A stretch of 64,000 bases of DNA from Neobacillus cucumis (GCF_016908975.1 NZ_JAFBEX010000012.1:124001-188000); one strand, 5' to 3'; counted from the stretch's first letter, positions 1 through 8,980 are shown. Notes: generated from the sequence alone by a model not told the origin. Program-made: numbers and translations.

Positions 1-11
1 TTATTTAATGA

Positions 12-296
12 TTATTTTTTTAAGGATGCATCGTGAAGAGCAGATAATTCTCTCTCTAGTTGATCTAGAATTGCTTTTCCATCCTTAGCATCTATTAAGC
101 CTAATCGTACAGCAAAGTCTATTTCTCTTGAAAGACCAAACATTTGTGTATCCAATACCTCTTCATAAAGAGGACATTGAGGCATCGTGAGATTGTCCAT
201 TTGCACTTTGATAAGCTTTAAAATTTTTTCAGCGTCAGCCTGAAGTAAGGCATAGGCTTTTTCATGGTGATTCACGATCATTTCAGACGCCAACAT
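12..296 (-). CDS. ylaN: YlaN family protein, iron/Fur-linked
   Basis: A 94-residue cytosolic protein carrying the highly conserved YlaN (DUF1507) core, including [20 protein letters not shown] and a conserved ELSALHDA stretch near the C terminus. YlaN proteins have been reported to bind Fe(II) and relieve Fur repression, which explains why the gene is essential under iron limitation in B. subtilis; that is family knowledge, not visible here. The ATG at 296 was chosen because a GGGGGG ribosome site lies four bases upstream; an in-frame extension to 356 exists but lacks such a site. Length matches the family. Recognition is confident. Confidence 0.93.
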   Translation of the reverse strand: MLASEMIVNHHEKAYALLQADAEKILKLIKVQMDNLTMPQCPLYEEVLDTQMFGLSREIDFAVRLGLIDAKDGKAILDQLERELSALHDASLKK

Positions 297-406
297 TGAT
301 CCCCCCATTTCAGAGCGATAATTCAACTTATCTATAAATTTTACCGTTAACCCCACAAAATTGCAAGAAAAATCAAGGATATTAACAAAAGGAGTTATAC
401 TTACTT

Positions 407-544
407 ATGACAACCACATTAAAAAAAGATATACTTAAGAAGAGTATTAACTATTATTTTAAACGCAGGTTAGACTTGAGGGGGATGGATGATGGAAAAT
501 ATTTTGACCATATCTGGAAATGTAAAATACACCATAACTCTTGA
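407..544 (+). CDS. possible 45-aa small ORF overlapping ylaL start
   Basis: ATG at 407 is preceded by AAAGGAG with a rather long 12-base spacer and opens a 45-codon frame that is rich in Lys/Arg and Tyr and overlaps the first 56 bases of ylaL in another frame. It could be a leader peptide coupled to ylaL, or chance. No homologue is recognised and the reading is tentative. Confidence 0.22.
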   Translation: MTTTLKKDILKKSINYYFKRRLDLRGMDDGKYFDHIWKCKIHHNS

Positions 545-989
545 TCCGAGTGTGTGGATTTTTGATGACCGCCGAGTTGATTTAACCACTTACTTTACAA
601 ACAAAGTGGAAACAACAAATGCTAATGAGGCCTATACAAAAGCTGTCTCTAAACACTGGGATCGTGAAATAATGGAAGGGGCAATCTTTCCCCCAACATT
701 AAAGACCGAAAGAAAATTCGAAAAAGAAAAAGTACTAACTGGTACTTTCGGCATTCCATTTAAACCATTCATATTAAATGCGGAGCCTGCTCCTGATGCA
801 AAATATTTGGTGGTTCATACGTCAACAGATGAAATAGAATATCCACTTGAAACCGCCTATCATTTTATCTTAGGCTATTCAAAAAATGGAAAACCACTAT
901 CAATTGACGGACCAGTACATATTTATTTTGGTGATGGCTCAAATCAGCAAAATCCGATAAAAAATATTATCGGCTTTACCATCAAGTGA
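489..989 (+). CDS. ylaL: YlaL-like conserved protein
   Basis: A 166-residue protein without signal peptide or membrane segment. It begins with a beta-rich stretch ending in DPSVWIFDDRRVDL and contains the conserved KHWDREI segment; these and the position between ylaK and ylaN suggest the Bacillus YlaL family, whose function is unknown to me. Two tandem ATG codons (489, 492) follow a GAGGGGG ribosome site; the second may be the true start. The gene ends 4 bases before a strong Rho-independent terminator. It points opposite to both neighbours, so it is probably monocistronic. Confidence 0.7.
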   Translation: MMENILTISGNVKYTITLDPSVWIFDDRRVDLTTYFTNKVETTNANEAYTKAVSKHWDREIMEGAIFPPTLKTERKFEKEKVLTGTFGIPFKPFILNAEPAPDAKYLVVHTSTDEIEYPLETAYHFILGYSKNGKPLSIDGPVHIYFGDGSNQQNPIKNIIGFTIK

Positions 990-992
990 CAT

Positions 993-1021
993 TAGCGGGT
1001 GCCCAGTTGGCACCCGCTTTT
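993..1021 (+). terminator. ylaL terminator
   Basis: Perfect 10-bp GC-rich stem (AGCGGGTGCC / GGCACCCGCT) with a 5-base loop, followed by TTTTAGATTTT, directly after the ylaL stop. Confidence 0.85.
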
Positions 1022-1073
1022 AGATTTTAGTTTTAGCCCATCCGTTCTTCACATGTGCTTTTAACTTCTGTTC

Positions 1074-2402
1074 CTACAACAAATCAGCAGCCAATCTTGC
1101 CAATCCTGACCGTTCTCCTTTTAACAACTTAACATGTCCGGAAATTTCCTGATCTTTAAACCTCTCAACTACAAATGTTAATCCATTGTTATAAGCATCA
1201 AGGTATGGATGATCAATCTGTTCTGGATCCCCCATCAAAACTATTTTACTCCCTTCCCCTACCCTTGTTAAAATGGTTTTCACTTCATGCTTGGTTAAGT
1301 TTTGCGCTTCATCTATAATGATAAATTGCTTTGGTAAACTTCTTCCACGGATATACGTTAATGCTTCCACCTCGATTGACCCCATTCCCGCTAAAATGGC
1401 ATCAAGCTCACCCGGTTTTTTCGTATTAAAAAGGTATTCCAAGTTATCATAAATTGGCTGCATCCATGGTCTGAGTTTTTCTTGTTTTTCACCAGGCAAA
1501 AATCCGAGATCCTTGCCAACCGGCACAATTGGTCTTGCCACTAAAAGCTTTTTGTACTCTCTAAAATCTTCTGTTTGCATTAAGCCAGATGCCAGTGCAA
1601 GCAGTGTTTTTCCTGTCCCTGCTTTTCCGGTTAATGTAACGAGCGGGATATCTTTACGTAACAACAATTCGATTGCCATCGTTTGCTGTACATTTCTAGA
1701 GTGTATTCCCCACACATGCTCCTGATTTAATGTTAACTTCTTTACTTTTTTACTAGTTTTGTCAACCATCCCGATTGCTGAAGCTGAACTGCCCAGTATA
1801 TCCTTCATAATGAGAAATTGATTCGGATAAAACGGATGGTTAGCAACCTCAGAAAGTGACAACTCTCCTTTTTCGTAAAACCGTCCTAACATTTCGATTG
1901 GGAGGAGTAATTCAAAAAAACCTGTATAAATATGTTCCACTTCGACAACCCGGTCGTTTAAGAAATCCTCCGCTGCAAGTCCAATTGCATCTGCTTTTAC
2001 TCGCACTAATGCATCTTTGCTGACAATGATGACAGGTTTGCCATTTTCCTTTGCTTGTTCCTCTAAGAATAAATTTTTTGCTACTGCTAGAATGCGATTA
2101 TCATTTGTTTTTTCAACAAAAATGTCTTGTAGTTCGTGAAAGGATCGATGGTTTAATTCAATCCTAATCGTTCCCCCGTTCTCTAAGGGGATTTTTTCAT
2201 GTAATTTTCCAGCGGCTCTAAGACCATCAATTAGCCGCGAGACCTCTCTTGCATTTCTTCCAACTTCATCCATATATCTTTTCTTTGAGTCCACTTCTTC
2301 AAGTACCACTGCCGGAATCACAACTTCATTGTCTTCAAACGAATAAATGGAATACGGGTCTTGGAGCAAGACATTTGTATCTAACACGTATATTTTACTC
2401 AA
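1074..2402 (-). CDS. ylaK: PhoH2: PIN ribonuclease-PhoH ATPase fusion
   Basis: 442 residues with an N-terminal PIN domain (roughly residues 1-140, starting IYVLDTNVLL with the first catalytic Asp at residue 8) fused to a C-terminal PhoH P-loop ATPase (about 220-442; Walker A TGKAGTGKT, Walker B IIIDEAQN, and a GDPEQID motif). PhoH2 proteins couple sequence-specific RNA cleavage to RNA unwinding; family knowledge. The initiator is TTG at 2402, supported by AGGAGG seven bases upstream. It is divergent from ylaJ at 2603. In B. subtilis this gene is ylaK. Cytosolic. Confidence 0.92.
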   Translation of the reverse strand: MSKIYVLDTNVLLQDPYSIYSFEDNEVVIPAVVLEEVDSKKRYMDEVGRNAREVSRLIDGLRAAGKLHEKIPLENGGTIRIELNHRSFHELQDIFVEKTNDNRILAVAKNLFLEEQAKENGKPVIIVSKDALVRVKADAIGLAAEDFLNDRVVEVEHIYTGFFELLLPIEMLGRFYEKGELSLSEVANHPFYPNQFLIMKDILGSSASAIGMVDKTSKKVKKLTLNQEHVWGIHSRNVQQTMAIELLLRKDIPLVTLTGKAGTGKTLLALASGLMQTEDFREYKKLLVARPIVPVGKDLGFLPGEKQEKLRPWMQPIYDNLEYLFNTKKPGELDAILAGMGSIEVEALTYIRGRSLPKQFIIIDEAQNLTKHEVKTILTRVGEGSKIVLMGDPEQIDHPYLDAYNNGLTFVVERFKDQEISGHVKLLKGERSGLARLAADLL

Positions 2403-2602
2403 AGCAACGCCTCCTGCTTGACTGGTGTACGGCTAATAAGATTCAACAATCCTTTGCTAGATTGCACTTTGGTTAAATATATGATTATTGGAATAAAGAT
2501 AGAATGCGTTCCACACAATAATTGTTATTAAGACTAAATACTTGTATAAAAGATTATTGTTCAAGCCTAATGAACCATTCATTTATTCTTGGAGGTGGTT
2601 TA

Positions 2603-3202
2603 ATGAAGAAAATCGTATTACTAACAACCCTCAGTTTACTATTAGCCGGCTGTAATTTAACTGGTCAGAAGGAGAACGCAAATAACGGCAAACAATCACT
2701 TGTCAATGTAAAGAACAGTTATAGTGAAAATGTAGACCGTAAATCTGGGCAGGTAATTTCCAAGCGGCTTGTTGACCTAGCTACAAGTATCCCTAATGTG
2801 TCAGATGCAACTGCGGTGGTGTTAGGAAGATATGCCATTGTCGGTATTGATGTTAATTCAAAGATTGACAGGTCTCAGGTTGGTTCCATTAAGTATTCAG
2901 TTGCTGAAAGTTTACGAAAAGATCCTTATGGTGCGAAAGCTATTGTTGTAGCAGATGTGGACACGAATCAACGGCTAAGAGAAATACAAGCAGAAATAAA
3001 AAAGGGCAGACCGCTCCAAGGAATTATGCAGGAACTTGCAGATGTTGCTGGAAGATTAATACCTGAAGTACCAGGTGATATCATTACACCTAACCCTAAA
3101 AATGCAACCGAAAAATCTAATAACAAACTGCAAGGGAATGAAGAAAAAAAGCTGAAAAAAGAGCAAAATGACCAATCGAATCATTATAAGGAAAAGAAAT
3201 AA
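2603..3202 (+). CDS. ylaJ: YhcN/YlaJ-family spore lipoprotein
   Basis: A 199-residue lipoprotein: signal peptide MKKIVLLTTLSLLLAGC with lipobox LAGC, then the YhcN/YlaJ domain (DATAVVLGRYAIVGIDVN region) and a Lys/Glu/Asn-rich C-terminal tail. Family members are sporulation lipoproteins associated with the spore membrane or cortex and linked to germination. The ATG at 2603 follows GGAGGTGG closely; an upstream frame extension to 2522 lacks the signal-peptide logic. Repeat copy A1 begins 13 bases past the stop codon. Confidence 0.88.
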   Translation: MKKIVLLTTLSLLLAGCNLTGQKENANNGKQSLVNVKNSYSENVDRKSGQVISKRLVDLATSIPNVSDATAVVLGRYAIVGIDVNSKIDRSQVGSIKYSVAESLRKDPYGAKAIVVADVDTNQRLREIQAEIKKGRPLQGIMQELADVAGRLIPEVPGDIITPNPKNATEKSNNKLQGNEEKKLKKEQNDQSNHYKEKK

Positions 3203-3215
3203 CTTAAAAAAACAA

Positions 3216-3334
3216 AAGCGCAAGCGCCTTGTTCAGCCCCAACAAGCATAAGACGTTCAGGGAAAGAAGGCGTTCTTTGCCTTCATTCCCTGAGTGGCTG
3301 TAGACCATCGAGGGGCTAGGCGCTGGAGCTGGAC
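3216..3334 (+). repeat. family A intergenic repeat, copy A1
   Basis: Starts AAGCGCAAGCGCC and ends GGGGCTAGGCGCTGGAGC. The two ends are complementary (GCGCC/GGCGC and AGCCCC/GGGGCT) and enclose a central hairpin, GGGAAAGAAGGC...GCCTTCATTCCC. It lies just downstream of ylaJ in the same orientation as the gene. Same architecture as copies at 4243, 7236, 9645 (reverse) and 23842. Confidence 0.9.
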
Positions 3335-3392
3335 GTAGAAAGTCCTTATATTAACAGTTATCCACTAGGGAAAATTTTTTAATTTATAAACG

Positions 3393-3427
3393 ATGAAAAA
3401 AGCTTAGATTCAACTAAGCTTTTTTCA
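3393..3427 (-). terminator. terminator of the PPOX-family gene, overlapping its stop
   Basis: On the minus strand AAAAAAGCTTAG / CTAAGCTTTTTTC forms a stem whose upstream arm includes the stop codon of the flavin-protein gene at 3414; it ends in a T run. Confidence 0.75.
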
Positions 3428-3869
3428 TTGCTTCCATGACTTGTTGGTCAAGCCTTTCAGCTGCTTTCTTATCATATGTCTTATCATACTGAACTTCAGT
3501 AACAATTTTAGACCCATAAAACATAACATCTCTAACTTCATTAATTGCAACTTCTACTAATGCCAGTTTTAATGGTACTTCTGGTAATCTTTCTTCTTTT
3601 ACATGAGCTTTGCCTTGAATTGAGTATGTGGATTCGTTAGCAATTAAATTAATAACAACATTATGATTATGATTTATATTTACTAATATACGCGAACGAT
3701 TATCAACAGCAAAATAGATGGTCCCTTCGTCTTTTGCCCATACCCAGGAAATAGCACTTACATTCGGACCCCCTGTTTCAAAATCAACAGTTGCCAAAGT
3801 AACAAATCTTTCCTTTTGCAGTTCATCATATAATGGCTGAATTAGTTTCGGTTCTACTTGATTTGCCAT
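3414..3869 (-). CDS. pyridoxamine 5'-phosphate oxidase family protein
   Basis: 151 residues with the split-barrel flavin-binding fold of PPOX-like/general-stress-type proteins: RFVTLATVDFETGGPNVSAI near the N terminus and GTIYFAVDNRSRI, where the Arg-Ser-Arg region normally contacts FMN phosphate. No membrane segment or signal. Likely a flavin- or haem-dependent reductase or stress protein; substrate cannot be inferred. A GGGGGTG ribosome site precedes ATG 3869. It sits between ylaJ and ylaI, where I do not recall it in B. subtilis, so it may be a lineage insertion. Confidence 0.8.
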   Translation of the reverse strand: MANQVEPKLIQPLYDELQKERFVTLATVDFETGGPNVSAISWVWAKDEGTIYFAVDNRSRILVNINHNHNVVINLIANESTYSIQGKAHVKEERLPEVPLKLALVEVAINEVRDVMFYGSKIVTEVQYDKTYDKKAAERLDQQVMEAMKKA

Positions 3870-4037
3870 CTAACACACCCCCTTTAGTCATTCCTAAAAA
3901 CAGATATTCTCATATTACTACTATCCCTATATTTCATCAACTCTAACCAATTGAATTACCAGTAGATGTTTGAACATGGTATACTATATTACAAACATTT
4001 GGTTATTCAAAAGAAAGAACGAAAGAGGTGTGCTTAA

Positions 4038-4238
4038 ATGAGAGTAAAATGTGTAATTTGCGATAAGATAGAACCAATTGACGATGAATCCCTGATTGCC
4101 AAAAAGCTACGGAACCGTCCCATTCATACATATATGTGCCATGACTGCAGCAAGAGAATTACCCAAAAAACAAATGACCGAATCGAATCAGGAAATTTTC
4201 ACCTATATAGACCAAAATCTGATAAAGATGAATGGTAA
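4038..4238 (+). CDS. ylaI: YlaI-family small zinc-finger protein
   Basis: 66 residues with two CxxC pairs (CVIC at residues 5-8 and CHDC near 34-37) that would form a zinc ribbon, followed by RITQKT. This matches the DUF2197/YlaI family, whose function is unknown. GAAAGAGGTG precedes the ATG. Copy A2 of the family A repeat starts five bases after the stop codon, in the same orientation. Confidence 0.85.
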   Translation: MRVKCVICDKIEPIDDESLIAKKLRNRPIHTYMCHDCSKRITQKTNDRIESGNFHLYRPKSDKDEW

Positions 4239-4242
4239 ATAG

Positions 4243-4362
4243 AAAAGCGGAAGCGCCTTGAACAGGGGCGACAGGCATAAGACGAGCCGGCGAGAAGGCT
4301 GTTTTTTAGCCTTCTTGACGAATTGGCTTATGACCACGAGCCCCTAGGCGCCGGAGCTGGAC
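4243..4362 (+). repeat. family A intergenic repeat, copy A2 (flipped stem)
   Basis: Begins AAAAGCGGAAGCGCC and ends CCCCTAGGCGCCGGAGC. Where the other copies have CAGCCCCGAC paired with CGAGGGGCTAG, this copy has CAGGGGCGAC paired with CGAGCCCCTAG, so both arms are inverted and pairing is retained. Central hairpin GAGAAGGCT...AGCCTTCTTG is specific to this copy. Confidence 0.9.
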
Positions 4363-4376
4363 AAGTCTCATAATAA

Positions 4377-4420
4377 AAAAAAACGCTTGTGATCTTAAGA
4401 AAGATCCAAGCGTTTTTTTA
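4377..4420 (-). terminator. terminator of the typA-ylaH operon
   Basis: AAACGCTTG ... CAAGCGTTT stem with an inner GATCTT/AAGATC stem; T runs flank it on both strands, so it could also serve ylaI. It lies immediately past the stop of the 96-residue gene at 4423. Confidence 0.85.
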
Positions 4421-4422
4421 AA

Positions 4423-4713
4423 TTAATCATTTGGGTAGTCTTTATATTTATCAGGCTCTAGATTAATTTGATTAATCATAATTTCAATTAGTTCACGAGG
4501 ATAACGCCCTTTTTTTGTTTCATTTCCCTGTTGATAGGAAACATAATACATGACATCATCTGTTGTCGTTTCAATATTAGAAACATGATGTTGTGAGGCT
4601 AGTATCTCCTCAAAGAAATCCCGTGTCTCAATGGCTGCTGCATCATCAGGGCGGGCATCACAAACCACTTTAATGGTTAGCCAATTATAGAGTGCATCTT
4701 GTAATGACTGCAT
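4423..4713 (-). CDS. conserved hypothetical, third gene of typA operon
   Basis: A 96-residue acidic soluble protein with no recognised domain; it looks alpha/beta, with a C-terminal segment RYPRELIEIMINQI. Its ATG directly follows the ylaH TAG stop (TAGATG), implying translational coupling, and the operon ends at the terminator just below. I do not recognise it by name. Context suggests a minor accessory role linked to YlaH or TypA, which is inference only. Confidence 0.75.
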   Translation of the reverse strand: MQSLQDALYNWLTIKVVCDARPDDAAAIETRDFFEEILASQHHVSNIETTTDDVMYYVSYQQGNETKKGRYPRELIEIMINQINLEPDKYKDYPND

Positions 4714-5064
4714 CTACTTCCCTCCTGTTACTTCGCTTTTTGACTGCTTTTTTGTTTGGTGCAGGCGTATTTTATAAACAATTAACAATAAAGCCGCAAC
4801 ACCTAACCCTTCTGCAATCGGTAATGCGTATGAGAAGAACAACATCAATATGCAGCCAACACATAGACTGAAATAAATTACAATATTTTTACCAAGGGGC
4901 AACTTTTTTGCAAAACCTAGACGATAAACAATAACTGATAAAATAACAATAAAAATATATTGTAAAATAACACCAGTTTTTATATCGTTTGTAAGTTCAA
5001 TAAAGAATCTTAAACTCGGAGAGAAGGATTTTAATTCTTCCACGGTTTGCACCTCTTTAATCAT
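4714..5064 (-). CDS. ylaH: YlaH-like membrane protein
   Basis: 116 residues with three predicted hydrophobic segments (about 31-49, 59-77 and 82-99) and a basic cytoplasmic tail. Matches the YlaH-like family, found beside typA in Bacillaceae; function unknown. Start and typA stop overlap by one base (TAATG), so it is translated from the typA mRNA by coupling. Confidence 0.85.
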   Translation of the reverse strand: MIKEVQTVEELKSFSPSLRFFIELTNDIKTGVILQYIFIVILSVIVYRLGFAKKLPLGKNIVIYFSLCVGCILMLFFSYALPIAEGLGVAALLLIVYKIRLHQTKKQSKSEVTGGK

Positions 5065-6902
5065 TAACTCATTTCAGCATATTTCTTCTTTTTAGCCATT
5101 CTTTCACGTTCATTTTTATCAAGAATCTTCTTTCTTAGTCGAATCGATTCAGGTGTTACTTCACAATATTCATCTTCATTTAAGTACTCAAGTGATTCTT
5201 CTAACGTCATAATCCTAGGTTTTTTAATAACTGACGTTTGATCTTTGTTTGCAGAACGAACATTGGTTGCTTGTTTTACCTTCGTGATATTAACCGTAAT
5301 GTCGTTTTCACGAGTATGCTCTCCAACAATCATTCCTTCGTAAATCTCGGTACCAGGTTCAACGAAGATTGTCCCGCGGTCTTCAACCTGCATAATTCCA
5401 TAGGTAGAGGCTTTTCCAGATTCCATTGAAACAAGAACTCCTTGACGTCTTCCGCCCACCTGTCCTTGAAGCATTGGCTGGTAACTGTCAAACGTGTGAT
5501 TAATAATTCCATAACCACGTGTCATAGTTAAAAATTCGGTTGTATAACCGATTAAACCACGGGCTGGAACATTAAAGATTAAACGCACTTGACCTGAGCC
5601 ATTATTAATCATATCAATCATTTCGCCTTTGCGTGCTCCAATTGATTCCATTACGGCACCTGTATGTTCTTCAGGAACATCAATTTGAACACGTTCAACT
5701 GGCTCACAACGGACACCATCAATTTCTTTTACAATTACTTCTGGTTTGGAAACTTGAAGCTCGTAGCCTTCACGACGCATATTTTCGATTAGGATTGATA
5801 AATGAAGCTCACCGCGGCCGGAAACAATCCATGCATCAGGTGAATCTGTGTTATCGACACGTAAGCTTACATCTGTCTGCAATTGAGCACGTAGTCTTTC
5901 TTCAATTTTTCTTGCAGTCAAGTATTTACCTTCTCTACCCGCAAATGGACTATTGTTGACAACAAAGGTCATTTGTAATGTAGGTTCATCAATTCTTAAA
6001 ATCGGTAAGGCTTCTTGGTGTTCAACTGGACAAACGGTTTCACCAACGTTTATGTCCTCCATACCGGAAACAGCGATTAAGTCACCTGCTTTTGCTTCTT
6101 CTACTTCTTGACGTTTTAATCCAAAGAAACCGAAGATTTTGGTAACACGGAATTGCTTAACAGTACCATCAACTTTCATAAGTGCAACCTGCTGTCCAAC
6201 CTTCATCGTTCCACGGAATACACGTCCGATACCAATACGGCCAACATAATCATTATAATCCAACAATGCTACTTGGAACTGAAGCGGCTCATCACTATTA
6301 TCAACTGGAGACGGGATATGTTCTACAATCGCGTCATATAATGACTGCATGTTTTCGTCTTGTTTCTCAGGATCAGTACTTGCCGTTCCATTAATCGCAG
6401 AGGCATAAACAACTGGGAATTCAAGTTGGTCTTCATTCGCTCCAAGTTCAATAAATAAATCAAGGACTTCATCAATTACTTCTAATGGACGGGCAAAGTC
6501 ACGGTCAATTTTATTGACAACAACAATTGGGGTTAAGTTTTGTTCTAAAGCCTTTTTTAACACAAAACGTGTTTGCGGCATACAACCTTCATAGGCGTCA
6601 ACAACAAGTAATACACCGTCAACCATCTTCATGATTCGCTCTACTTCACCGCCGAAGTCAGCGTGTCCTGGAGTATCCAAGATGTTAATTCGAGTATCTT
6701 TGTATTGGATAGCTGTATTTTTTGCAAGAATTGTAATTCCACGTTCTCTCTCTAAATCGTTTGAATCCATTGCACGTTCTTCAACGTGCTCATTAGTACG
6801 AAATGTTCCGGATTGTTTAAGCAGTTGGTCCACCAATGTCGTTTTCCCATGGTCAACGTGGGCAATGATTGCTATATTACGTATATCATTTCTTATATTC
6901 AA
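5064..6902 (-). CDS. typA: ribosome-associated GTPase TypA/BipA
   Basis: 612-residue translational GTPase. G1 AHVDHGKT, the switch region [10 protein letters not shown]3 DTPGHAD and G4 NKID are all present, followed by domain II, an EF-G-like domain ([18 protein letters not shown]) and the TypA-specific C-terminal domain ending in a Lys-rich tail. TypA binds ribosomes and aids 50S assembly and cold/stress growth. The likely start is TTG at 6902 with AGGAGTGG upstream, giving N-terminal MNIRND as in relatives; a GTG at 6911 overlaps that ribosome site and is less likely. First gene of the typA-ylaH operon. Confidence 0.95.
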   Translation of the reverse strand: MNIRNDIRNIAIIAHVDHGKTTLVDQLLKQSGTFRTNEHVEERAMDSNDLERERGITILAKNTAIQYKDTRINILDTPGHADFGGEVERIMKMVDGVLLVVDAYEGCMPQTRFVLKKALEQNLTPIVVVNKIDRDFARPLEVIDEVLDLFIELGANEDQLEFPVVYASAINGTASTDPEKQDENMQSLYDAIVEHIPSPVDNSDEPLQFQVALLDYNDYVGRIGIGRVFRGTMKVGQQVALMKVDGTVKQFRVTKIFGFFGLKRQEVEEAKAGDLIAVSGMEDINVGETVCPVEHQEALPILRIDEPTLQMTFVVNNSPFAGREGKYLTARKIEERLRAQLQTDVSLRVDNTDSPDAWIVSGRGELHLSILIENMRREGYELQVSKPEVIVKEIDGVRCEPVERVQIDVPEEHTGAVMESIGARKGEMIDMINNGSGQVRLIFNVPARGLIGYTTEFLTMTRGYGIINHTFDSYQPMLQGQVGGRRQGVLVSMESGKASTYGIMQVEDRGTIFVEPGTEIYEGMIVGEHTRENDITVNITKVKQATNVRSANKDQTSVIKKPRIMTLEESLEYLNEDEYCEVTPESIRLRKKILDKNERERMAKKKKYAEMS

Positions 6903-7047
6903 AAATTCCACTCCTACCTTTATTCATTAAAATTATTTTAATTATAGTTTTTCATATACAACTAAAACATTATACCACATTTAAAGTGGAAACCTGAAAT
7001 GATTTTGTGTAAAATTATTATTAGCATGCAAAAAGGGGAATGGGCAG

Positions 7048-7233
7048 ATGAATAATGTGAAATGGCCTTTACTTATCTATGCGATACTTGCAGCTGCAAG
7101 TATTGTCGGAATCGGAATTGCAATTAGTGAAAAAAGTTTCATTGGCGCACTAGGCTGTATTGCAGCGGTGATTATTATTATGGGTTTGGGATTTAAAACA
7201 AAAAGAAAAATGCGTGAAAATGGAGAACTATAA
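7048..7233 (+). CDS. ylaF: YlaF-family small membrane protein
   Basis: 61 residues, two hydrophobic helices (roughly 6-26 and 30-47) and a basic C-terminal tail KTKRKMREN. Size, topology and position divergent from typA match YlaF. Function unknown. AAAGGGG precedes the ATG. Its TAA stop is followed immediately by GAAAAGCGC, the start of repeat copy A3. Confidence 0.8.
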   Translation: MNNVKWPLLIYAILAAASIVGIGIAISEKSFIGALGCIAAVIIIMGLGFKTKRKMRENGEL

Positions 7234-7235
7234 GA

Positions 7236-7474
7236 AAAGCGCAAGCGCCTTGTTCAGCCCCGACCAGCACAAGACAAGCCGGCCGAAAGGTTGCCTTTTA
7301 ACCTTTTGGACGGATTGATCTAAATGTGGAGGCGACTGTTCTGGGACTTTAGGCTAAGACGCACCCTGCAAGAAGGCGTTCTTTGCCTTCTTCAGGGGGG
7401 ATTATGACTTGAGTCCCAAGGAGCCGCAACTGGATAAGCTTGTGACCTCGAGGGGCTAGGCGCTGGAGCTGGAC
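7236..7474 (+). repeat. family A repeat, copy A3, with nested second element
   Basis: Left end AAAGCGCAAGCGCC and right end GGGGCTAGGCGCTGGAGC as in other copies, but about 110 bp longer. After a first hairpin (GGCCGAAAGGTT/AACCTTTTGG) it contains an inserted structured unit at about 7326-7440, GTGGAGGCGACTG...GAGCCGCAACTGG, with GGGACT/AGTCCC pairing and its own hairpin AGAAGGCGTTCTTTGCCTTCT. Together with the next terminator it fills the ylaF-suhB gap. Confidence 0.85.
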
Positions 7475-7509
7475 AATTCTCAAAGTCAAATGTTCTTTCT
7501 TATCTTTTA

Positions 7510-7542
7510 AAGAAGCCTGGGTACCCACCCAGGCTTCTTCTT
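7510..7542. terminator. bidirectional terminator between ylaF and suhB
   Basis: Stem AAGAAGCCTGGGT / ACCCAGGCTTCTT around a 4- to 5-base loop. It lies between convergent gene ends (ylaF plus repeat A3, and suhB), with T-rich flanks on both sides. Confidence 0.85.
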
Positions 7543-7555
7543 AAGTTTTGGCTTA

Positions 7556-8353
7556 TTACCATTGACCGCCTTTTAAGTAGTCATTTAAAATCGCTTGGTG
7601 TAGCCCTGGTTTCCCGGCTAACAAGGAATCAGTAGAAAGAAAGTTGAGTTTTTCCCCTCTTAAATTGGTTACCACTCCACCAAGTTCTTCTATTATAACA
7701 GCACCTGCTGCAACATCCCAGGGTGCCAGTCGCATAGAGAAATAAGCATCAACCCTGCCAGTTGCAACAAATACGAGTTCAATAGCTGCCGTGCCATAGG
7801 ACCTGGTTCCCCTAGCATCTTTGACTAATGGAATCATTAGGTTATGATCAATCCGCTTATTCTCCACAACCCATGTGGCGTTCAAGGCTAGAATGGATTC
7901 TTTAATGGTTGTTTCTTTTAGTTTTGGTATTGGTTTTTCATTTATGTAAGCACCTTTTCCACGAATTGCGTGATACAACTCATCATGAACCACATCATAA
8001 ATGAGACCAATTTTTCCTACTCCATTTTCATAAATACCGATAGAGATGGCAAAATTCCTTTGTTGATGAATGAAATTCATGGTTCCATCAATCGGATCGA
8101 TTAACCAAACAATCCCATCCAGATTATGAAGTTTGTCGCCAAACCCCTCTTCACCCATGATTCTATGTTCAGGGTAAACCTCTTTGATTTTTTGGATAAA
8201 AAATTGTTCAATCTCTTTATCAATATTTGTAACAAGGTCATTTGGATTTGATTTCGTTTCAATATTTAACGTTGATTTAAAAGATAAACGAATTTTCTCT
8301 CCTGCCTCTTTTACCCATTGCTTTGCATGGGTATCAATTATTTCCCAATTCAT
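7556..8353 (-). CDS. suhB: inositol monophosphatase family protein (YktC/SuhB)
   Basis: 265 residues of the Mg2+-dependent inositol monophosphatase fold: metal site MGEEG (residues 66-70), DPIDGTMNF (86-94) and WDVAAG near 211. Hydrolyses inositol-1-phosphate or related sugar/nucleotide phosphates in the cytosol. The ATG at 8353 is preceded by GGAGG at a 6-base spacing and gives the same length I recall for B. subtilis YktC; an upstream in-frame start at 8401 lacks a ribosome site. Flanked by ykzI as in B. subtilis. Confidence 0.92.
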   Translation of the reverse strand: MNWEIIDTHAKQWVKEAGEKIRLSFKSTLNIETKSNPNDLVTNIDKEIEQFFIQKIKEVYPEHRIMGEEGFGDKLHNLDGIVWLIDPIDGTMNFIHQQRNFAISIGIYENGVGKIGLIYDVVHDELYHAIRGKGAYINEKPIPKLKETTIKESILALNATWVVENKRIDHNLMIPLVKDARGTRSYGTAAIELVFVATGRVDAYFSMRLAPWDVAAGAVIIEELGGVVTNLRGEKLNFLSTDSLLAGKPGLHQAILNDYLKGGQW

Positions 8354-8502
8354 AGTGTTCCTCCATTTCTTCCATGATCCAATGTATGTAGTATGAGACA
8401 TGCTTGATAAATTGATGTAATTCTAGATTAATCAAAATGATCGGTAACAGCAACTTTTTGGCAAACCGAAAAGTTCAACTCCTCACACAAAGCAGCACAA
8501 TA

Positions 8503-8543
8503 ATAAACGAACTCCCCTATATCTCACTTGGAGTTCGTTTAAA
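8503..8543 (-). terminator. ykzI terminator
   Basis: Stem AACGAACTCC / GGAGTTCGTT with a 14-base loop, downstream of the ykzI stop and followed on the minus strand by TTATTATTG. Confidence 0.65.
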
Positions 8544-8604
8544 TCAAGCGATAAAATATTACACCATGGTTCATTCTAATTTTGTTCTCCTTAAATTGAA
8601 TCAA

Positions 8605-8799
8605 TCAGAAGGCCTTTAACCGTAATAATTCCAAACGGATCTTTTCTAATTTTTGCTTGCATTCTTTCATTTTCTTTTCATTTTTTTCTTCAATTGCCTC
8701 AAATAATGTGGCCAATTCATAATCCATTTCTAATCGTAATACGGCAGCTTTTTCCTTTTCACTAGCTTTTTTTAGGGATGTATTCATTAACTGTTTCAT
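8605..8799 (-). CDS. ykzI: YkzI-like small helical protein
   Basis: 64 residues, almost entirely charged amphipathic helix (EKEKAAVLRLEMDYELATL, then KMKECKQKLEKIRLELL), probably a helical hairpin or short coiled coil. Position between yktB and suhB matches ykzI. Function unknown. A GGGGGAGGAG ribosome site precedes ATG 8799. Confidence 0.72.
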   Translation of the reverse strand: MKQLMNTSLKKASEKEKAAVLRLEMDYELATLFEAIEEKNEKKMKECKQKLEKIRLELLRLKAF

Positions 8800-8980
8800 T
8801 AAACTCCTCCCCCTTTCTTTATTTTACTAATTTTTCTGATTATTTGTTTTAATGTATCATATGAGCCATATGGAAATGTTGCAACAAATATGTGCACTAA
8901 CCTATGCGAGCAACAAATTTCTTGGAATATCTGTCTTATGCTACAATAAATGACAAACTATTTTCTATGGAGGTAAGTAA

